NCBI GenBank assembly: GCA_020698575.1
Contig: CM036254.1
Span: 23,226,026-23,290,025, forward strand
Length of the DNA: 64,000 bases
Direction: 5' to 3'
Origin: Bostrychus sinensis
Taxonomy: Eukaryota; Chordata; Actinopteri; Gobiiformes; Eleotridae
Every line of letters begins with the position of its first letter. The stretch's first letter is position 1. Positions 59,323 through 61,762 of this stretch are shown here, one piece after another. Under the pieces are notes generated by a model. That model was given only the letters and a program-made list of their open reading frames with translations, did not search any database and was not told the DNA's origin. The translations under genes were made by a program, and so were the position numbers.

Positions 59323-61762
59323 CTATACCACTACTTCCAATACTACTGTTGCTGCTGCTCAAACCTATGGCTTATGTTTTTCACTTTGTCACTAGAAAAT
59401 AGTACTACAAAATACTTTGAAGAATTTTAAAAATGACTCAAGTAAAATCAAAAATGTTTTACAAAATGTACTCAGAATGCTTTTTTTTTTTTTTTTTTGA
59501 AAAATGTAAATATATTGAGTAAAAGTTCCTAGTTACTTTTCACCACTTCTTATAATATATTGTACCAAAGGATGCACTGTGCCCACACACTCCAAATGTA
59601 CTTCAATATTAGCCAATTTGAGGCTAAAATGTTGAAACCTCTGCAACCATCATATCCGGCTATTGCTTGGCAGTCTACCATTAGCTCCACTTAATTCCAC
59701 TTGTTAGTGCAGACAGATAGACACAAAAGCCCATCTAATGCCAACCTAGGTCCACTCCCTGGGGAAGCATTGATTAAAATGCTTTGGAGGGGTACAGTTA
59801 CTATGGCAATGCTCATGAACTCCTGCTTTCTGCTGATAGGTCATTACTGTGGCAAAACGAGCCACTGGGGAAGATTGGCAGGAGCCCGGCTTGAATTTAT
59901 TGATATCCGAAAAAGGAGCCACTCAAGAACACATTAGCAGCATTAGACAAAGGCTTTACCATCAATATGGAGCTGCAGTGGCCTCTTGAGATTTGTACCT
60001 AAAGTGGCAAAACACTCTCACAGAGTGAAATGATGAATAGTTTCCAAGCCTTTTTGAAAAACATAACTCTATGCTGTCACAAACCAGTAGTGAGTATAAC
60101 TGCCACTTTTCTAGATGGATCTTTACCAACAGACCAAGATTTACTGAACTGAACTCCTCATAAGATTTCACTCAAAAAACAAATTTAGGATTTCATTCAT
60201 TCATTGTTTTGTCCACACTAATGTATTTTAAGTTTAAAGCAGTATCCTGACATCAAGGGTAACATTGTATGTGTGGTTTTGGGTTTGAGATGGCCCTAAG
60301 TTCTGACGTTTGAAAATACAGTAGCTGAAAATGATTAGTACATAGTCAAAATGCAAACAAAGCCAAACAAATATAGCCATTACAAGATCCAGGGAGTACC
60401 AGAAAACTTACAAAAAAATAAGAAATTTAGAAATTTTCAGTATAATATAACCAATTTTATTCAGCTGTTGTTATAGTTTTAGTTTTTCCTCTCCCTGGTG
60501 ATAGGGGATGTTGTCTTGTATAGTCTGCTTCCTTATCTGTTAGTCTGATTTTGTCTGTGAAACCCTTTAAGGCAACTGTAAGATTGGGCTATATAAAAGA
60601 TATGTGTTGTTTTGTTTTGACATAAATTTGAGTTAAACAGTTGTAAGATACTGCTGTGGTCTACTGGAAAAGGACAGTGAAAAGTTGAAGTACTGACCTG
60701 CTGCCTGTTGTTGGGGGTATATGGGAGCATGGTGGACACATGAAACATCAGCTCGTAGTCCTTATAGGTGGTGTACAGAGAGTGGGTCCCAGTGGAGTCG
60801 GCTGTAACAGAGGAGAAGGCAGCAAAAATGTCAGGCCTCAAGATTAATGCCTGTTGTTTCAGATAAACATATAATTAGTCTGTACCATTGGACCCATTTA
60901 CTTTCTTAGCAAAGGGAAAGTCCAATTCAAGTCTTTGCTGAGATTGACCCTACTTGACCAAATTATAACTGTGTATCTGAAATGGTTCTGGGTTTATATA
61001 ATGCTTTGTTTCTCTGATTGGTTGTAATTTTTTTGTTTGTTGGGTTGATACTTTTCCCATATAAGCTGTCTGCTGAAATTGATAATACCTGATCAATTAT
61101 AACTGCTTATCTAAAATGGAGCGGGGTTTAAGCTATACTTTGTTTCTGTGATTGGTTGTATAAAGTCTAGTTGTTTTTTGGATGACATGCTGAAAAATTC
61201 TTAAAAATTTCAGACAATTTACTTTTTTTTTTTTTTCTGGCTGACCAAAAAAGGAATTTAAATGTAGGTTTATTATGTTCTACAGAAAATAATATAATAT
61301 AGCTATCTTTTTATGCTAACTGCCTTCACAAAACCATTTCAAAACTGATGCGATGTGCATTGGTCTCACAGTGAGCATTGATATGTTTTAGCCTTCTTTG
61401 TTTCTAAGGACCAGATCCAACTTGAAATAACACGGACCAGTCTAATTCACTGATAAAGAATAAGGATGTCTGCCCAGTCTTATATATAGAAAACAGGAAC
61501 AAGATTAAAGAGTAATCTGATATGAAACAGAACAGGAAGTGATGTCTGTACTGTTTGGTCCATGTTGTGTGTTGTTTTATGTCTTACTCTTATTATCCAG
61601 CTGCGCTCTGTACTTGGTGAAGCCCTTGAGCCGCACCCTCTGTCCGAGCAGATCCAGAAACTCCTCCAGGGCCGGTCCTGCGCTCTCGTTGTTGTACATC
61701 TCCTCCTCAGTGCTCTGTCCCGCCTTGCAGTAGAGCACGCCCACCTTGTGCTGGAAACTTAG
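12135..61762 (-). CDS. sipa1l2: Rap GTPase-activating protein SIPA1L2, 3' two thirds of the gene (17 coding exons)
   Basis: Joined minus-strand CDS of 17 exons, 3291 nt, 1096 residues plus stop; all junctions keep frame and use AG/GT. Window-protein order: C-terminal part of Rap-GAP (about 1-213) with the family R-H-I-G-N-D motif whose Asn (about 102) is the catalytic thumb residue; PDZ (about 347-425) with the L-G-F-H loop; Ser-rich linker; SPAR C-terminal region (about 824-1022); coiled coil (about 1030-1085). The family stimulates GTP hydrolysis by Rap1/Rap2 and acts in neurons at postsynaptic scaffolds or on trafficking organelles; that is family knowledge. Blocks such as D-Q-R-V-A-S-F-C and F-T-E-W-F-F match remembered SIPA1L2 better than SIPA1L1 or SIPA1L3. 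Human SIPA1L2 is about 1720 residues, so roughly 600 N-terminal residues and the promoter lie past base 64000. No lesion is seen. Confidence 0.95.
12480..12660 (-). mobile_element. SINE-like interspersed repeat (copy 1)
   Basis: Shares GGTAAATGCTCTTTCCATT and flanking blocks with 49735-49865. On the minus strand the core reads GGCTTAATGGAAAGAGC, a tRNA D-arm/box A-like sequence. It lies in the intron between exons 17 and 16. Similarity continues past the tRNA-like head, so the unit boundaries are uncertain. Confidence 0.5.
13109..13184 (-). CDS. sipa1l2: sipa1l2 window exon 16: coiled coil, first half
   Basis: 76 nt. Acceptor ...CTTGGTCAG, donor GTACAGTA. Encodes P-S-S-L-T-G-K-V-N-Q-L-E-V-I-L-R-Q-L-Q-N-D-L-R-K with Leu/Ile/Val heptad spacing typical of the C-terminal leucine-zipper-like coiled coil. 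Confidence 0.95.
13200..14090 (-). other. sipa1l2 intron between exons 16 and 15
   Basis: AT-rich intronic sequence. No repeat, RNA gene or additional exon was recognised. Confidence 0.6.
14100..14217 (-). CDS. sipa1l2: sipa1l2 window exon 15: SPAR_C to coiled-coil linker
   Basis: 118 nt. Acceptor ...GTTGTCCAG, donor GTATGTTT. Encodes D-Q-R-V-A-S-F-C-T-M-T-D-M-Q, which is SIPA1L2-specific as I remember it, then an Ala/Glu/Arg-rich helical stretch (A-L-Q-I-S-K-E-L-T-R-R-V-V-E) that differs from the mammalian sequence. Confidence 0.92.
14340..14770 (-). pseudogene. Tc1-like transposon remnant, transposase C-terminal end
   Basis: On the minus strand, about 14720-14590, the reading D-H-Q-A-N-L-R-Q-L-Y-E-V-T, a stop, then Q-Q-C-E-K-L-V-T resembles the C-terminal tail of fish Tc1 transposases (V-T-Q-Q-Q-C-E-K-L-V). 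Beyond it, AAAAGAGACCACTGCAG near 14367-14385 resembles the terminal region of that family. The rest of the transposase is missing and the tail has a stop, so it is inactive. Confidence 0.6.
14770..16150 (-). other. sipa1l2 intron between exons 15 and 14, proximal part
   Basis: Intronic sequence of moderate GC around 15180-15380 and 15700-15860. It includes a motif shared with another intron (15179-15196). No in-frame exon was found other than the 21-nt microexon just beyond. Confidence 0.5.
16159..16179 (-). CDS. sipa1l2: candidate 21-nt microexon of sipa1l2
   Basis: Minus-strand segment bounded by the strong acceptor TTTCTTCTCAG and the near-consensus donor GTAAGTCG. It is 21 nt, enters with the single base left by exon 14 and leaves one base for exon 15, so inclusion adds exactly seven residues (D-N-A-V-V-T-R, then N in place of D) with no stop. 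I do not recognise the peptide from mammalian SIPA1L2. Splice signals this good on both sides of an in-frame segment at an exon-compatible phase are unlikely by chance, but no transcript evidence is available. Confidence 0.5.
16698..16829 (-). CDS. sipa1l2: sipa1l2 window exon 14: SPAR_C region
   Basis: 132 nt. Acceptor ...GTCTCTGCAG, donor GTAACCAG. Encodes E-F-W-F-S-D-G-S-L-A-D, D-P-G-L-M-P-L-P-D and L-D-W-S-H-L-V-D-A-A-R-A-F-E, strongly conserved across the family. Its exit phase fits both exon 15 and the candidate 21-nt microexon. Confidence 0.95.
17080..17140. repeat. (AAT)n microsatellite
   Basis: About 60 bases of perfect AAT/ATA trinucleotide repeat in the intron between exons 14 and 13. 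Likely polymorphic. Confidence 0.95.
17802..18210 (-). mobile_element. hAT-like MITE, inverted copy, with GGACTAAACC-type internal repeats
   Basis: Termini CAGAGGTTCTGTGGTAC at the left and, on the minus strand, CAGTGGATTCGCTAAC at the right. Flanking TCTAATGG and CTCTATGG look like a decayed 8-bp target duplication, as hAT elements make. The body is a degenerate array of GGTTTAGTCCT units, the complement of those at 18955-19400. It has no transposase. Confidence 0.65.
18679..18898 (-). CDS. sipa1l2: sipa1l2 window exon 13: conserved SPAR_C exon between inverted MITEs
   Basis: 220 nt. Acceptor ...TTCTTTCAG after a long CTT-type pyrimidine tract, donor GTAAGTCC. Encodes L-S-P-R-R-S-L-Y-R-T-L-S-D-E-S-V, L-D-Q-A-M-P-N-D-I-L-F-S-T-T-P-P-Y and H-S-T-L-P-P-R: the best conserved part of the C-terminal SPAR domain. 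Skipping this exon would shift the frame (220 is not a multiple of 3). Oppositely oriented copies of one MITE lie on either side. Confidence 0.95.
18955..19545 (+). mobile_element. hAT-like MITE, forward copy, with AGGACTAAACC minisatellite
   Basis: Starts CAGTGATTTCTAAACTTTTT, matching the inverted element's end, and contains more than 20 degenerate units of AGGACTAAACC before a GTACAACCAG block. It begins only about 55 bases upstream of exon 13 in transcript direction, just behind the pyrimidine tract. The 3' end is blurred by a local duplication. Confidence 0.65.
19545..20030. repeat. local direct duplication
   Basis: 19556-19690 and 19904-20025 share AACATCAGGGTA, GTTAGCTCTGA and GGATCAAGCACAGCTGG in the same order. 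The MITE tail between them (19690-19810, CTAAACCA and ACCACCAGAAG blocks) also matches sequence just left of the first copy. This suggests duplication of a block of about 330 bases that included the MITE end. Confidence 0.65.
20691..20836 (+). mobile_element. RTE-like retroelement tail (copy 1)
   Basis: Contains GATAAATGGAGAGCGTTGCA, GGAGGCAGATGATTTG and a GAAAAGACAGAAGAAAT end, in the same order as 34128-34275. The GTTGC...AAGGGCATCTG...GATGACCCC layout is a widespread fish repeat that I associate with 3' tails of RTE-like elements. Class not certain. Confidence 0.5.
20840..24070 (-). other. sipa1l2 intron between exons 13 and 12, distal part
   Basis: Intronic. Holds moderately GC-rich stretches near 21070-21340 and 22340-22570, plus a G-rich run at 23428-23446. 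No exon compatible with the flanking phases was recognised. Confidence 0.5.
24078..24207 (-). CDS. sipa1l2: sipa1l2 window exon 12: start of SPAR C-terminal region
   Basis: 130 nt. Acceptor ...TCATCTGCAG, donor GTAAGACC. Encodes a helical, charged stretch (Q-E-A-A-C-R-L-Q-A-E-R-E) and L-S-K-E-E-Y-M-K-M-M-L-P-D-S-P, matching the L-S-K-E-D-F-L-K-L-M-L-P-D-S-P block of SIPA1L2. Ends in phase 0. Confidence 0.93.
25595..25648 (-). CDS. sipa1l2: candidate 54-nt in-frame cassette exon of sipa1l2
   Basis: Lies between exons 11 and 12. Acceptor CTTGTTCCAG follows a long pyrimidine tract; donor is AAG followed by GTACACAG. It takes the two bases left by exon 11 and returns two to exon 12, so inclusion adds 18 residues (G-A-E-S-L-L-A-F-L-L-Q-M-L-S-E-R-S-R) with no stop. 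The peptide is not recognised from mammals, and exon 11 also joins exon 12 directly in frame. A C-rich pyrimidine tract lies about 65-95 nt downstream of the donor. It could be a real alternative exon or a chance match. Confidence 0.35.
26985..27233 (-). CDS. sipa1l2: sipa1l2 window exon 11: Ser/Gly/Pro-rich linker
   Basis: 249 nt. Acceptor ...TGTGGTTAG, donor GTGAGTGT. Starts G-S-H-H-S-G-S-P-L-A-R and contains D-S-S-K-V-Y, both conserved, then a divergent, GC-rich, low-complexity stretch and an acidic E-E-E-D-T-E patch. The K-Y-x-I-G-W-K-K motif that I remember at this position in mammalian family members is absent. Confidence 0.9.
28088..28150. mobile_element. transposon-end fragment (GGCAGCAACACATCTC type)
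   Basis: GGCAGCAACACATCTCAAAA followed by AGTTGGGACATAGCAACAAA is a phrase I recognise as a high-copy DNA-transposon end in fish genomes. Only one end is seen; superfamily not assigned. Confidence 0.45.
28340..28400 (-). mobile_element. hAT-like MITE end fragment
   Basis: The minus strand reads AGTGATTCTCAACTGTTGGG then TCAGGACCCCAAAG, the familiar hAT-type end. No partner end is identified nearby. Confidence 0.45.
29269..29606 (-). CDS. sipa1l2: sipa1l2 window exon 10: Ser-rich region
   Basis: 338 nt. Acceptor ...CTTTTCCAG, donor GTAAAGTA. Encodes H-S-S-S-N-T-L-S-S-N, D-D-K-H-F-G-S-G-D-L-M-D-P-E, Y-I-K-G-A-S-T-D-S-G-I-D-T and G-S-I-G-D-L-S-E-I-S-S-H-S. All four are family-conserved blocks; T-D-S-G-I-D-T is shared by SIPA1L1 and SIPA1L2. 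The segment between them is divergent. Confidence 0.94.
29610..31460 (-). other. sipa1l2 intron between exons 10 and 9
   Basis: AT-rich intron. Contains a GGA run (29658-29668) and a T-rich stretch (30840-30863). No feature beyond this is seen. Confidence 0.55.
31467..31552 (-). CDS. sipa1l2: sipa1l2 window exon 9: short linker exon
   Basis: 86 nt, only 81 bases from exon 8. Acceptor ...TTATCCACAG, donor GTAAATGT. Encodes A-K-W-H-I-P-S-T-K-I-L and K-D-S-P-N-K-L-S-R, aligning with the K-W-H...K-D-S-P-N-K-L-S of mammalian SIPA1L2. Without it the frame between exons 8 and 10 breaks, which supports it strongly. Confidence 0.92.
31634..31737 (-). CDS. sipa1l2: sipa1l2 window exon 8: linker
   Basis: 104 nt. 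Acceptor ...TTATCTGCAG, donor GTAAGTCT. Encodes C-P-S-P-I-L-H-E-H followed by a charged stretch ending E-R-T-R-S-A. Weakly conserved overall; placement rests on the matching phase on both sides and on resemblance of its start to the SIPA1L2 linker. Confidence 0.88.
31738..33880 (-). other. sipa1l2 intron between exons 8 and 7
   Basis: About 2.1 kb of AT-rich intron with no recognised repeat or exon. Confidence 0.55.
33881..34027 (-). CDS. sipa1l2: sipa1l2 window exon 7: Ser-rich linker with alternative acceptor
   Basis: 147 nt using the acceptor ...TTTCTGTCCAG; donor GTAAAAAG. Encodes T-M-Q-D-L-E-N-P-Q-V and then R-S-S-P-S-N-Q-S-S-S-S-D-P-G-P. The second half is family-conserved. The first 22 codons are absent from the mammalian SIPA1L2 form I remember, although SIPA1L1 has an insert at the same place. 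A proximal AG at about 33963-33964 is also in frame and would remove them. The distal acceptor was chosen for its better pyrimidine tract. Confidence 0.85.
34128..34275 (+). mobile_element. RTE-like retroelement tail (copy 2)
   Basis: Same family as 20691-20836: GATAAATGGAGAGGGTTGCA, GGAGGCAGATGATTTG and GAAAAAGCTGAAAGGAAT in order. It lies about 100 bases upstream of exon 7 in transcript direction. Confidence 0.5.
34889..34929. repeat. degenerate (ACT)n microsatellite
   Basis: ACTACAACAACTACTACTAG followed by further ACT units with substitutions. Confidence 0.8.
34930..36170 (-). other. sipa1l2 intron between exons 7 and 6, part
   Basis: AT-rich intron with no recognised feature. Confidence 0.5.
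36179..36590. mobile_element. hAT MITE with 8-bp target duplication
   Basis: Left end CAGGGGTCTGCAACC, right end GGCTGCAGATGTCTG (inverted). It is flanked by GGATAGGA on the left and GGATAGGC on the right, a near-perfect 8-bp duplication as expected for hAT. It includes AGAGCCACATGTGGCTCT near the right end. 412 bases, non-autonomous. Confidence 0.75.
37090..37410. other. GC-rich intronic island with a 12-G run
   Basis: High GC relative to its flanks, with purine-rich blocks (AGGAGGAAGGAGATG) and G12 at 37393-37404. No frame joins the sipa1l2 exons. It may be regulatory. Confidence 0.3.
38302..38556 (-). CDS. sipa1l2: sipa1l2 window exon 6: linker after PDZ
   Basis: 255 nt. Acceptor ...TTGTCCCAG, donor GTACGATT. 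Encodes G-C-S-E-L-Y-R-I-P-M-V-E-Y-K-V, then C-E-Y-K-T-P-F-R-R-N-T-T-W-H-R, a Gln-rich stretch, and the 14-3-3-like R-S-T-S-F-D-R-K-L-P-D-G. Conserved with SIPA1L2; likely disordered and phosphorylated (inference). Confidence 0.94.
39185..39275. mobile_element. hAT-like MITE end fragment
   Basis: CCCCACTTTGGGAACCACTA preceded by GGGGCCCT and GGACCCC blocks, a common hAT-type terminal sequence. Part of a decayed element extending left from here. Confidence 0.45.
39300..42050 (-). other. sipa1l2 intron between exons 6 and 5, first part
   Basis: AT-rich intron with a degenerate AGT/AGC trinucleotide stretch (40518-40575). A 78-codon plus frame at 40124-40360 has no recognisable domain. No exon found. 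Confidence 0.5.
42060..42185. mobile_element. hAT-like MITE fragment
   Basis: GGGACCCAAAAGTGTCTCCC at the left and CAGTTGAGAACCACTG at the right. Its internal ATGTTCAGCT...AAGC phrase is shared with 49067-49145. Confidence 0.5.
42694..42902. mobile_element. short hAT-like MITE of the GGACTAAACC family
   Basis: Starts CAGTGATTCTAAAATTTG and ends TTTAAGAACCACTG. Flanks GTACAGAG and GTATGGAG are a plausible decayed 8-bp duplication. It contains AGGACTAAACC-type units and a GTACCTGTACTACAG end, the same family as the two elements around exon 13. Confidence 0.65.
43731..43743. promoter_or_regulatory. perfect DR1 nuclear-receptor-type motif
   Basis: TGACCC-T-TGACCC: two identical half-sites spaced by one base (minus strand GGGTCA-A-GGGTCA), followed at 43745 by a GGTCA in the other orientation. 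DR1 is the layout bound by HNF4, RXR/PPAR and COUP-TF proteins. It sits in a locally GC-rich stretch (43690-43870) of the large intron. Confidence 0.3.
43900..46500 (-). other. sipa1l2 intron between exons 6 and 5, middle part
   Basis: AT-rich intron with no exon. 45965-46075 and 46268-46370 share GTTTGTGGGAGTCTTG and GGTGGGAA...GTTTT.GTCA in the same order, suggesting an old duplication. Confidence 0.45.
46541..46941. mobile_element. Tc1/mariner-type MITE
   Basis: Left end ACAGTACTGTGCAAAAGTTT; right end GGACTTTTGACCAGTACTGT, inverted to it with a few mismatches. It is about 400 bases with a 15-T run inside and no transposase. The CAGTACTG...AAAAGT end is typical of fish Tc1-like MITEs. Confidence 0.6.
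47395..47590. repeat. dispersed ~150-200 bp repeat, copy A
   Basis: Shares TTCTTGACAAAGTAAAG, GTCTAGCAGCCTTTCC and ATTGGTTGTATGTTTATCAA blocks with the copies at 47640-47790 and 47885-48060. Confidence 0.6.
47640..47790. repeat. dispersed repeat, copy B (shorter)
   Basis: CACTACAACCTATTTTCACC, AATCATAGCATGACA and TTTTCAAATTGC blocks in the same order as copies A and C, with the first block eroded. Confidence 0.5.
47885..48060. repeat. dispersed repeat, copy C
   Basis: ACCCATTCACTTTCTTGGCA, GGGTCTGGTAACCTTTCC, ACCAATCATAGAGTAGCATG and ATTGGTTGTATGTTTTTCAA in order; the best preserved of the three neighbours. Confidence 0.6.
49067..49150. mobile_element. hAT-like MITE fragment
   Basis: GGTGGGTCAGGACCCGAAAG then TTAATGTTCAGCTAATTTGA. 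It matches the internal part of 1844-2193 and 42060-42185. Confidence 0.45.
49338..49612 (-). CDS. sipa1l2: sipa1l2 window exon 5: PDZ domain
   Basis: 275 nt. Acceptor ...TTTTCCAG, donor GTAATGTT. Encodes nearly the whole PDZ domain, from E-M-T-L-R-R-N-S-L-G-Q-L-G-F-H-V (carboxylate-binding loop) through G-L-R-Q-G-S-R-L-V-E-I-C-K-V to V-K-V-V-I-I-Q-P-H. PDZ domains bind C-terminal peptide tails, here presumably of membrane or scaffold partners. The flanking intron on the 3' side is about 10.8 kb. Confidence 0.96.
49735..49865 (-). mobile_element. SINE-like interspersed repeat (copy 2)
   Basis: The minus strand has TGTGGCTCAATGGAAAGAGC, a tRNA box A-like core. It is homologous to 12480-12660. 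It lies about 120 bases upstream of exon 5 in transcript direction. Confidence 0.5.
49900..52000 (-). other. sipa1l2 intron between exons 5 and 4, part
   Basis: Intronic. Includes a 104-codon plus-strand frame (51059-51373) of unrecognised, lysine-rich composition that I do not treat as a gene, and a motif-rich stretch (51350-51440). Confidence 0.45.
52004..52072. mobile_element. very short hAT-like remnant
   Basis: GCAGTGTTTGTCAACTGTTT and AAGTTGAGAAATACTCTGC are imperfect inverted ends under 70 bases apart, consistent with an internally collapsed MITE. Confidence 0.35.
52080..53530 (-). other. sipa1l2 intron between exons 5 and 4, middle
   Basis: Intronic, no exon. 52850-52980 is rich in TAAT/ATTA cores and may be regulatory. 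Confidence 0.45.
53540..53762 (-). mobile_element. tRNA-derived SINE (degenerate)
   Basis: Minus strand: GGGGCACGGTGGCAGAGCCG (tRNA-like head with box A), then GTGGGTTCGGCTG (damaged box B), then AGTCTGCATGTCCACTCTGT and GTGAATTGGTGACTTTAACT. This is the layout of an abundant fish SINE whose intact copies read GGTTCGATTCC at box B. Confidence 0.55.
53770..56500 (-). other. sipa1l2 intron between exons 5 and 4, distal
   Basis: AT-rich intron. Short chance frames only; no repeat was recognised with confidence. Confidence 0.5.
56509..56960 (+). mobile_element. Tc1-like transposon, internal-deletion derivative
   Basis: Left end ACACCGATCAGGCATAACAT; right end CATGCCTGATCAG with ATAATG, inverted to it. 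Inside, a plus frame from 56629 begins M-G-K-P-K-D-L-S-E-F-D-Q-G-Q-I-V-M, the start of a Tc1 transposase (helix-turn-helix part), with D-R-K-M-S-E-Y-T-V further on. The frame then runs into the right end, so the DDE catalytic domain is deleted. It has frame damage and would be non-autonomous. Confidence 0.8.
57010..57586 (-). CDS. sipa1l2: sipa1l2 window exon 4: end of Rap-GAP and inter-domain region
   Basis: 577 nt, the largest coding exon here (192 full codons). Acceptor ...TTTCTAG, donor GTAAGACT. Holds the end of the GAP domain (P-F-G-P-P-I-P-K, F-R-D-F-L-L-A-K-V-I-N, R-A-M-A-T-R-T-R-Q-E-Y-L) and the PH-like inter-domain block (L-L-G-I-S-N-E-F-I-V-L-I, F-N-C-S-C-R-D-V-I-G-W). K-K-K-E-K-V-K-P-R-K-D-A-H-L is a SIPA1L2-type signature as I remember it. 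A Tc1 remnant ends about 50 bases past the donor. Confidence 0.96.
58174..58331 (-). CDS. sipa1l2: sipa1l2 window exon 3: Rap-GAP catalytic (Asn-thumb) exon
   Basis: 158 nt. Acceptor ...TTTTACAG, donor GTAAATAG. Starts L-L-R-K-R-H-I-G-N-D-I-V-T-I-V-F. By family knowledge the Asn of G-N-D is the residue Rap GAPs insert into the Rap active site in place of an arginine finger. It is intact, so catalytic activity is expected. Ends with two bases of a Ser codon. Confidence 0.95.
59269..59321. repeat. (ACT)n microsatellite
   Basis: About 53 bases of perfect ACT/CTA trinucleotide repeat in the intron between exons 3 and 2. Confidence 0.95.
59481..59498. repeat. T18 homopolymer
   Basis: Uninterrupted T run in the intron between exons 3 and 2, possibly the tail of an old minus-strand retroposon. 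Confidence 0.8.
59500..60690 (-). other. sipa1l2 intron between exons 3 and 2, remainder
   Basis: AT-rich intron, no additional exon. Exon 2 joins exon 3 directly in phase. Confidence 0.55.
60698..60801 (-). CDS. sipa1l2: sipa1l2 window exon 2: Rap-GAP domain
   Basis: 104 nt. Acceptor ...GTTACAG, donor GTCAGTA. Completes a Thr codon from exon 1, then encodes D-S-T-G-T-H-S-L-Y through M-L-P-Y-T-P-N-N-R-Q-Q. This GAP core stretch is close to invariant in the family. Ends in phase 0. Confidence 0.95.
60885..61170. repeat. dispersed repeat, copies D and E (tandem)
   Basis: GACCCATTTACTTTCTTAGC begins like copy C. ATAACTG.TTATCT.AAATGG and TTTGTTTCTNTGATTGGTTG occur twice (about 60966-61023 and 61098-61155), so the unit is duplicated in tandem here. 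It lies in the intron between exons 2 and 1. Confidence 0.55.
61588..61762 (-). CDS. sipa1l2: sipa1l2 window exon 1: Rap-GAP domain
   Basis: 175 nt, phase 0 at entry, one base left over at exit. Acceptor ...TTTCCAG, donor GTAAGAC. Encodes 58 residues including V-G-V-L-Y-C-K-A-G-Q and E-E-M-Y-N-N-E, the highly conserved opening block of SPAR-family Rap-GAP domains. The phase-0 entry means at least one further coding exon lies upstream, but none is recognisable between here and base 64000. Confidence 0.95.
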